Part shown: positions 55,730 to 64,000 of the stretch, one piece after another
Numbering within the stretch: the stretch's first letter is position 1
How the letters are laid out: every line of letters starts with the position of its first letter
Assembly (NCBI GenBank): GCA_036873755.1
Contig: JAVTVY010019608.1
Span: 1 to 64,000 of the forward strand
DNA: 64,000 nucleotides
Origin: Hanleya hanleyi
Taxonomy: Eukaryota > Mollusca > Polyplacophora > Lepidopleurida > Hanleyidae
Direction of reading: 5' to 3'
The notes under the pieces: model-generated
Databases searched by the model: none
What the model saw: only the letters and a program-made list of their open reading frames with translations
Told to the model about the DNA's origin: nothing
Translations under genes and position numbers: made by a program

Positions 55730-56720
55730 TAACACTGCTTGGGCTAGCATTCAGTACATCGCACTCACATGGATTAACAACATGTCCATATGTCTGCTTG
55801 GACTAGCATGGTGATAACACTGCTTGTGCTAGCAATCAGTACATAGCACCCACATGGATTAACATCATATTCATATGTCTGCTTGGACTAGCTTGGTGAT
55901 AACACTGCCTGGACTAGCATGGTGATAACACTGCTTGTGCTAGCATTCAGTACATAGCATCCACATGGATTAACATCATATTCATATGTCTGCTTGGACT
56001 AGCATGGTGATAACACTGCTTGGGCTAGCATTCAGTACATAGCACCCACATGGATTAACATCATATTCATATGTCTGCTTGGACTAGCTTGGTGATAACA
56101 CTGCTTGGACTAGCTTGGTGATAACACTGCTTGGATCAGCCTGTCTATAGCAGTACCTGGACAACCGATTTGTTTGTACCACTATCTGAACTAGCATCCT
56201 GTCCATAAGTCTGCGAAGACCAGCTTTGTCCATAAGAATGCATAGAGTAACATCCATGTAGCACTACTTTGAATAACAATTAGTTCATTCTACTACTACC
56301 ATTATCATCCTGTTCGTACGCTTGATGAACATGGCTAGCACTACTTTGGCTAACAATTTGTTCATAGTACTAGCATCCAGTCCATACGTCTGCTTGGGCT
56401 AGCGATGTCACATTCTGTACTTCATTGTTCATCCTGTCCATAAATGTGCTTAGACTAACCTGTCCATAGCACCACTTGAACTATCATCTTGTCCATAATA
56501 CCACTTGGACTAACCTGTCCATAGCATTGCTTGGAGTAGTGGCTAAGCCTGCTCATGTCACTGTTTGAAGTAGCAGCCTGTTGATCTGTTCATTTGCACT
56601 AGCATATCCATGTACTTGAATCAGCATTCCTGTCCATAAATCTGCTTCGAGTATATCCATAGCACTGCTTGGATTAGCCTGTCCATACCATAACTTGGAC
56701 TGTCCATAAAATTTGGCTGA
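55730..56720. repeat. ~100-130-bp tandem repeat downstream of ZMYND19
   Basis: CACATGGATTAACATCATAT, ATGTCTGCTTGGACTAGC and GGTGATAACACTGCTTG blocks repeat about four times clearly (55730-56130) and then decay to about 56720. It may lie within a long 3' UTR; candidate AATAAA hexamers are near 57054 and 57745. Confidence 0.8.
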
Positions 56721-59129
56721 AAAAAATTATCTCTAGCTTCACATGCACTTTTTTAAAAATTGTTTTTTTATCTTTTTATTATTATTATTATTTTTTTTCA
56801 AAAAGACCAGATATATTCCTCTTTTCTGGCAGAGCGATGAATTAGGTTAATACCATTTGCATGAAGCCAACAATGTTCTTTCAAGTTACATGGAGATTCA
56901 TCCTTCAACACTATATCCTTCACATAAAACAAGACACAGTGTCTAAGAACATTATTTCGGTGAAAATTTGAGAGAGAGATGCGTAAAATTGAAAAACGAA
57001 AAAAAAAGAGAAAAAATTTAATTTTTTTTTAAAATCATTTTGTTGTTTTGGACAATAAAATGGTTGGTGTAGCGCCAATAAACTGACGCAACTGTAACCA
57101 TGGTAACTGTGAAGCTAGAAATTACTTTTATTCCGCCTTCAGTACAATTGATCCTATATTTGCTTTGACTAATATTCTGTCATTTAAACACACATGATTG
57201 TGTACAGGCCAGCTCTTTGTATGGTATTGTTTCCACATTATAAAATACAGAAGAAGTTATTTCCACTTGCACATGGAAACAAGAGCTGGAGATATTTCCG
57301 TTTGGGAAATGCACATTTGTACGAAACTGGATTTTTTTTTAGCCTACTAACTGCCATTTTTAGTATGTACTCGTCTTTAACATTGATGTCCTAACTGCAT
57401 GAGAGAAATGTGAAACGTCTTTATTTATTATTGTTATATCGGTCCAGCTTAGCGTGACCATGTGCTCATTAATTATATGTTATATGTTGGAGTGCCATTC
57501 TGCGGTGCGATGTAACCCTGTGAGACACTCATATACATTTTTGTATTGCTTGTATTATATAAGTTTCCATCCGTGGCAATTGCAATACCAAAATAATTTT
57601 TGCTGGAATTTTTTAGTAGAAAATATTTTTTTCTGTGTTTTTCTAGTCTTTATACGAAAGTATTGTTTTGATATTAAGTAATTGTTTAGTCCCAGATGTT
57701 TTTTTATGCACTCTTACTCTTCATTGATTTATTAAATTGTCCAAAGAATAAATCGGTCATCACAGTATTTACACATCATTGATTAACCTACCTGTTCAAC
57801 CATATAATAAAGCTTTTTGTAGTGTACATGTACATGCATTGGTAGGATTTGTAGTGGCCAATATTCTTGTCAAGTTTCTCCTATCTAATAAGACAAAAAC
57901 AGTCTCTCATTTCTGGCCTGGGAAAAAGAATGTGGGTCATTTCACCCCTTTTTTCCAAAAGTCTTCGGCCAGTAACAAGAAATTATTTGTTGGGCCTAAG
58001 GCAGTGAATGGGTGGGAGAGATGATGAGGTGCTTCCAAACCCTTATGAACTTTTCATATCATATGGTTTTTTATAAATCAATAAGATCCATAATAATTTT
58101 ATAACTTTCAGATCAGCTTACAAGTGCAAGGATTCCCAAATGAAAGACAATTTTCTTAACACTATTATTTGGCAGAGCAGTGTATTTGTGAAAAATTTAA
58201 GCATTTTGAACTGAATATATAAGGAATATGATAATTGGTTATTATATATGCTATGCAGCCTTTGAATTATTATAGACCTCAACATACAGAGTAACCAGGC
58301 CTGTCTGAGAAAAAACCTGAAACAAACAATGGATTTTTTCCCCCCCTTGGTTTAAATTTTCAGTCTGAAACTGAATCCATCAAACTAGTTATCTTACAGA
58401 TTAGTGTAAGTAAAAGGTGTATAAAGTAATATATTATCCATAGGTTAATTACTAACACCCACAAAGAAATGTATGTTCAAATTATTCTCAAATTTCCCAT
58501 TTTAATGCAGCTAGCCAAGCATTTTAATAAGGCAAGACAATAACACCTGAAATCCACCAACCTCTGTCAAAATGGAGAAGGTTGATAAGATGTTCATTAT
58601 TAAGGACTTAACCTTAAAAGCTATACACATTCATACAGTGTAAAGATATCCCAGCATGCCCTATGGACTTGTTTTAATTGTGGGCATTAAGTCTTACACA
58701 ACACATGATGTCCAGTTTGAAGCATGTTTGATTCCACTGTGCTGCATGGTTTTGCAGTGGATCATAAAACATGTGTTTAGGAAACACTTTGAAAATGGGA
58801 AAATATTAATCATCCTGTTTGAATCTTATGTTTTTCATAGAACACTTAACGTGGATAAACGTGTCTCTGACTCTTGTCATCTCAACATATATGTATAGTG
58901 AAATTATTAGTTTCACAGTAAACTTATCACACGAGAACATATTTATGTGATTTATATGATATCTATATATCCATTCCTGGAATACTTACTTACATTCCGT
59001 TCCCCGTTGTTAATGAATAGCGCTGTGTGTTTTTATACCAAGAATGTCAAAAGGACCAGGTATGTTTTGATGGGTAAATGACCCCAGAACATGTGCGGTA
59101 GAAGTGCCAAAAATGAAATATTGCACATA
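56721..59129. other. Gene-free AT-rich stretch
   Basis: Homopolymer-rich DNA with short open frames only. No exon with acceptable splice sites or recognisable protein seen. Confidence 0.4.
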
Positions 59130-59567
59130 CAAGAAATTGTTCAGTTGGCATGAAGTACAATATTATATTGTATACTCAGTCAAGTTTCAAGGCACTGAGT
59201 CCCATCATTCTAGAATAACAGGGTCGTGAAGTAGTGCATTCATGCAAAATCGCCAATTTTATGGTGAAACACCTCATATTTTTTTTCTATAAACAAATGA
59301 AGATAAACAATAACCAGAACCAGCTTGATACAGCATGCTCGCTGTTCCAATACGTAGTCTTAGACCAAATCTGGTTCTGGTTACCATTTATCTTCATATG
59401 TTTATAGAGAACAATAAGAATTGTTTTACCTCAGAATCAACTATTTTGCACGAATACACTACTCCACGGCCCTGTTACTCGAGAGTGATCAGACTTAGTG
59501 CTATGGAATCTTTCTTCTAAGTATACAATAAAATATTGTACTTCATGCCAATTGAACAATTTCTTGT
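59130..59567. repeat. Fold-back element, arms ~190 bp
   Basis: CAAGAAATTGTTCAGTTGGC at the left and its near-complement at the right; inner blocks AATAACCAGAACCAG and CTGGTTCTGGTTACCATTTA also pair. No coding sequence. Confidence 0.8.
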
Positions 59568-60076
59568 AGTGGAAGTATTTTATTTTGGTACCCATCTGAA
59601 GATACAAGGTCCTTTGAAGAAGAAAAACAAATTATATTTGTCCAGAATATGCTGATATTCTGATGAAATATAGTTTAATCATTTTGAGTCATCAGTTGCA
59701 GTCATGACCGCTTCCAACAATTTTTAAAGCGTGTAATATCAGTTGGATTGCTTTAATCCACGCTGATTTTAATTCTGCATGTAATTCTATTTTTTTTTAA
59801 AGCCTTGAATACTCTGCAGTTAGCAATCATGGAGAATATTATGGAGATGGTTCAGATGTGATTGTTTCAGTGTCGAACGATAAATGTTTATGCTATAGTA
59901 TAGCAGGGGTCAGCAGTCCTGTTCTTCCTATGCTGTATGTACATTATCATAATAATGCATCATCTACCATATTTATTTATTATCGTTTATCCCTACAAGC
60001 ACCATGTATAGTTCAGAAACAATGGCAGGGTCCACAGCTCTGCGGGAGACAAAACTGTATGTCTGTCTGTCTTGAG

Positions 60077-60215
60077 CACAGGGGCTCGTTAGCGTTAATT
60101 AGGTTGATTACAGGGGGGGGGGGTGGAGGTGGGGATTAAATGGGCATTTATTCCCTACCTCGACCCCCCCGTAATCAACCTAATTAACCAATTAACAATG
60201 GTAACGAGCCCCTGT
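60077..60215. repeat. Small fold-back repeat with G/C run
   Basis: CACAGGGGCTCGTTA..GTTAATTAGGTTGATTACGGGG-type arms (left with a run of G) and complement with a run of C. The short core GGAGGTGGGGATTAAATGGGC is unique. Confidence 0.75.
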
Positions 60216-60424
60216 GGTCTCGAGCTATAACACACACACTCCATTAACATTTGATATATGAAGATGATCAATCTGGACAAGTTTTGTTAGTGATACAGGG
60301 GCTCATTAACATTGCTGATTGGTTAATTGCACTCTCATGATCTTGGTTCTTAGTATAATACCTGGTTCTACATGGAACCAAATTTGGTTGTGTGGAACCA
60401 AATTTGTTCATCTTTCATTGTGTC

Positions 60425-60637
60425 ATACACACAGGACCATGGCTCAATCAATCAAACAATGCTGATTATTAGAATAATGCTGATTAATCCATGTTGAATC
60501 GTATACCAGTATATATGTACAGTGTTACAATGTCGCATATGGTAACAACAAGAATATCGATTCAACATCGATTAATCAGTATTATTCTTTTAATCACCAT
60601 AGTTTGATTGATTTGAGACATGGTCCTGTGGTCATAC
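60425..60637. repeat. Fold-back repeat, arms ~80 bp
   Basis: ACAGGACCATGGCTCAATCA and CGATTCAAC-type blocks on the right are inverted. Flanks carry GGTTCTACATGGAACCAAAT motifs that also occur near 15655-15770. Confidence 0.7.
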
Positions 60638-61044
60638 ATTAGATTTTTTTGTCAATTGATTCCACCTCTGCATCAGAATTTCGTTCTACATGGAAACAAG
60701 TTTGGTTTCTCAATTGTTTGATACACAGGCGGAACCAAAGAAAGAACCAAAATCTAATTTCAACCCCTCCCTATTGACCTTTCTGTCTCTGTCCTTAATA
60801 GTGATTGCCCTCCCTCCTACGTAACTAATTAGTCATGGTTACATGCTCCCGTGGTTGTCAATGAGCTATTCGGTGCAAAGAATCTCCTGCTAAAAGCTAA
60901 ATCTACGCATCATACTACATTGAGAAGGAATGTATACCCGCCAATATTTTGACATTTGATTAACTGAAGGTATTGTTTTATGGAACTTTGTTAAGTCCTC
61001 ATTAGAAATCCATTAGAAGTGCAACGACTTGTGTTTTAGGCCTG

Positions 61045-61115
61045 GCCACAACTGTTCCTATCAATAATGCCTGCGGTTATCAACCGTAGGCATTCTTGTT
61101 AGGAACAACTGTGGC
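61045..61115. ncRNA. 71-nt hairpin with miRNA-precursor-like geometry
   Basis: GCCACAACTGTTCCTA at the left and TAGGAACAACTGTGGC at the right pair, followed inward by AATGCCTGCGG and CCGTAGGCATT around a tiny loop. About 34-bp stem with five mismatches or G-U pairs. Could be a small MITE instead; no expression evidence. Confidence 0.3.
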
Positions 61116-62365
61116 TACAATTTAGACCTATACAATATCGAAGTCGTTGTCATATAGCATACTGTTTCTTGCCATTCTTTACATCTACTTGGTTGGTTCA
61201 GAAAGTCTGAAAGTTATTGTTTAGCTGCAAATATAAGGCTTTTGCATAATTTACTAAGAAAATGTCTGGACCGTTTTGATAATGCTAATTTATGCATGTA
61301 CATGCATATATGACCATGAGACATCGCCACAATGACGAATTAAAATAAAAATGTTGCCGTTTAAACATGATTTCGTATTTTTGTTTATTTTCTCTTTATA
61401 TTTGGCTTGGGAACTGAGACTGAAACTTTTGTCGCCATATTTTACCCGACATACACAGAACGGGAGCAAGCCTATCGGACAGTCAGACGGGATTGCCCAT
61501 TTGCGTACACTTCGCCATCCATAAGATGGCTTGCGAATCGTGAGTCTCCATTATTGCGGAGCGATATCCGGTATATTACGGGATTCTGTTCGGCCTTCAT
61601 CCGGCAGAGAACAGACTCGAGAAATCTGATAAATTACAGGTTTTTCAAACCACTTGGGAAACAGATATAGGCTAGGCTTACAAAATATATAGGTATAGAT
61701 AACTTTCGTATCACCCAAGAGGTGTGGTAGATCTGTAATTTTCAACAAGTAGGGCATCACATGATTCGAAAATGGCGAGTTACGTTGGGGTTACGTCGGT
61801 AGACTTTAGCTGATTGGCTGACGAAGTCACGTGGTATTGATTTCTGGAAATTCCCTCCCGCACTTGCCGAAAGTAGGCTGTAAATGGATACACACGATCC
61901 CAGGGTCAGTCTTACCGCGTATAGATGACCGAGATGGTTACAGGTTGGGGATTGCCATGTAAATTAACATAGATGGCGCTGTGCAACACATTGATGTATT
62001 GCCTATATCCGGGTATTCCAACGTAAACAGTGTCAGCATGCAATGGTGAAGACCGGTATTTGGGAAGATCGACGAAATTTTGTCACGGTACGTTCGGGGA
62101 GTCGGTCATTCGCACGTGTCTGTCGAGATTTGATCCGACTGGGTTTGCGCAGTTGATCTTCGCAACGTCAATGTTTCTATTTGTGAGCCAAAGGCGAACC
62201 CTTGATCACCTTGCATAGCAGAGCGCGTTCAGTGTAAACGAATCTGCGAATGAGAACATAGGATAGAAACAGGATCACATGATCAATTTGTCCAATCAGA
62301 AAGCTACGTCATTGAACAAAATGGCGCGACATTGTCGTTTGTCAAGTTTCTATTGTGAGCCAAAT

Positions 62366-62470
62366 ACAAGCGTCTAGTCCGTCATTCATAATTCAGCCGT
62401 CGTCCATTAAAGAATATCCGCGTCCATAATCCAAAGACCTATTCCATATCCATATAACAGTATTAGCACC
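62366..62470 (-). repeat. Dispersed repeat shared with 30140-30247
   Basis: The complement of this segment closely matches 30140-30247 (GGTCTTTGGATTATGGACGC, GACGGCTGGATTATGAATGA). It connects this region with element C. Confidence 0.8.
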
Positions 62471-62764
62471 AAATTCAAAATAGACAATCATAGTATACAT
62501 ATACATAGGCTAGTTTCCTGCAAGAGAGAAGCGGTCAACAGTTTTCAATGATGCCGACAAGACATCATGATGTTCCAAAAATATAAAATCCGTATCGCTG
62601 ATCAGTATTCTTAATCCATAATAATCGTTCTAAAGTCGTTATCTAGAGAATGGTGCATCTCAGTCACGCTTTGAATGTGACTGTTCATATGAGCACCATG
62701 AGGATCTTGAAGTACATGGGTTCATACGGCCCCTAGCCCCGGGTTAAGCGGAATTAGACACAAG

Positions 62765-63397
62765 TTACGAAACGTAGCGCCATAGATCTTGCACGCTACG
62801 TTCGTATTTTGTTATCAGCATGCGATATGTATCGCCAAATTTGAGAAACTTTGAGTGGAGGCGCTTGGAGGAATAGCCCTGTTTGATAAGTTTCTGCAAC
62901 AATGTTTTGTGACGTTGATTGAAATCGTCACAATTAACACAGGATCTAGCAAATGCTACTAGGCGAGATATGTATACGCCATATGCAGGTCCCACTGGAA
63001 TATTGCTGTCCAGAAACGGATAATTTACGATGTCGAAATTGTAATCATCTCTTTTGTCATAAAGTCGACGAGAGAGAATGCCCGCTTCATTTTTGTAGAG
63101 ATATAGATCTAAATATGACGTGCCTGTAGGGCTATCTGTAGTTTCCTTCAAATCCAGTGAAGGTGGATATATATCCCTCACTGCGTCATTTATATAGCGA
63201 TTATCCACAGCGAGAAGATCGTCTATATAGCGTTTGGTGAATGAGAAGGAACGGGCTTTGAATGGATCGGTTTTTGAAAGCGCCTGCATATAGTCATATT
63301 CATAAGAGAACAGATACAGGTCAGCTAACAGGGGTGCGCAATTAGTACCCATTGGAATACCTATATGCTGTTGATATATTGTGTTGCCAAATTTCAC
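62765..63397 (-). pseudogene. Reverse transcriptase fragment
   Basis: The 210-codon frame has no ATG start and begins mid-domain. It carries GIPMGTNCAPLLADLYLFSY (RT motif 4 region) and RYIDDLLAV, in which YIDD is the catalytic Asp pair, then TSYLDLYLYK and a C-terminal region with KLIKQGYSSKRLHSKFLKF. RT family is uncertain: it resembles a group of invertebrate RTs, possibly Penelope-like, rather than the LINE at 52409. 5'-truncated; no frameshift inside the piece. Confidence 0.75.
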
Positions 63398-63649
63398 ATA
63401 GATATTGTGAATATATATAGATAAGGCCGAGTCGAGTCAGATTCGAAGGTTGAAATCTACAGCTGTGTTTTAGTCGAACACGATACATTGCCCAAGCGTA
63501 CCAGTTGTATCTTGGATAGAGATAACCCTGGGTTTAGCGAGGATGAATTAACCGAGTCGGTATAAGCCGGCAGTAGTATATAAAGGCTAAATTGGGTCGT
63601 AGTTATGCAAATGAGATGACGTTATCGATGACGTCACAGATGTCAAAGG

Positions 63650-64000
63650 TCAAAAGTAGTTCCGTTACTTCCGGTCACGTGACCGGAAATGACCTTTGGG
63701 GCATGTATTCTTCCGCGGTCTGGCGGTGAGGCGGCCAGAAAGTAGTCCGGCGGTGCTGCGATTCGGCCAGAAAAAGTAGTCCCAGGGCCATACGCGGCTG
63801 GTCGCCTATGACGTCACTATGACGTCACATCCGGGTCAAAAGGTCACACCCGAGTCAAAAGGTCACTGTGGGGTGACAGCCCGGAGTTATCTCCCCCTAG
63901 TTTTTGCCACCAGGGGCAACGAGGGACCTGGCCATATATACCAGGGTCAGTCATCAAGGTCAATACGAGCCAATTAGCTCTTTTCAAATGATTAACTACG
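63650..64000. repeat. Polinton-like terminal module at the window edge (element D)
   Basis: AAGTAGTTCCGTTACTTCCG, then GGTCACGTGACCGGAAATGA, then GTATTCTTCCGCGGTCTGGC, and AGAAAGTAGTCC twice. The order and motifs match 34098-34210 and 16720-16830. The rest of the element would lie beyond the window. Confidence 0.6.

Overview
The window looks like nuclear DNA of a marine invertebrate, most likely a lophotrochozoan and possibly a bivalve mollusc. Evidence: spliced genes with GT-AG introns, an animal ZMYND19 orthologue in seven coding exons, ACATGTA-rich intergenic DNA, many fold-back and minisatellite-core elements, and a Polinton/Maverick-type provirus. The taxon is an inference.

Host genes, all on the + strand: the last two exons of an unidentified gene (487-2307); a two-exon BTB/POZ gene (12257-14828); and ZMYND19 (41000-55166, 229 residues), whose introns hold a 5'-truncated LINE with a 14-bp target duplication (52409-53214) and a TTAA-flanked 1.8-kb element (50366-52173). 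The DNA between them is mostly repeats: fold-back elements, minisatellites, a ~165-bp satellite (10030-11960) and a ~128-bp satellite (28990-29750).

The centrepiece is an 11.9-kb virus-like transposon at 16591-28522. It has ~455-bp terminal inverted repeats beginning AGTAGTAACC, 6-bp flanks CAGCGA/CAGGGA, and about 13 genes all on the - strand. In transcription order these are: a small membrane protein; two related genes of unknown function; a retroviral-type integrase; a Thr/Pro-rich membrane protein; a packaging ATPase (broken); a small hydrophobic-tailed protein; a proline-rich protein (frameshifted); a penton-like minor capsid protein; a basic core-like protein; a major-capsid candidate; an adenain-like protease with Gln where the catalytic His is expected; and a C2H2 zinc-finger protein. 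I find no DNA polymerase B. Most promoters are TATA boxes 40-50 bp before the start codon, often inside the preceding gene. Penton, core, capsid and protease genes are joined stop-to-start with -1, +2 and +1 bp spacing. A stem-loop followed by an AATAAA-type signal closes two transcription units.

The provirus sits inside a ~0.5-kb repeat that is itself flanked by a 12-bp direct repeat (ATTCAACAAACT at 16361 and 28819).

Downstream, 29.9-38.9 kb holds relics of related elements. The clearest (34063-38889) is a giant inverted repeat with ~2-kb collinear arms. Each arm carries the terminal module, the same 3' stem-loop and a decayed zinc-finger-type gene. It looks like an end-to-end inverted dimer of the zinc-finger end of a sister element. 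A smaller copy of this architecture lies at ~29990-31960, with intron-bearing tRNA-Leu-like sequences in its arms. A third terminal module begins near 63650, next to a reverse-transcriptase fragment. The likely undescribed system is therefore a compact polymerase-less Polinton-like family together with its palindromic derivatives, which share terminal repeats, 3' stem-loops and GGCGTTAAGGCG-type arrays.
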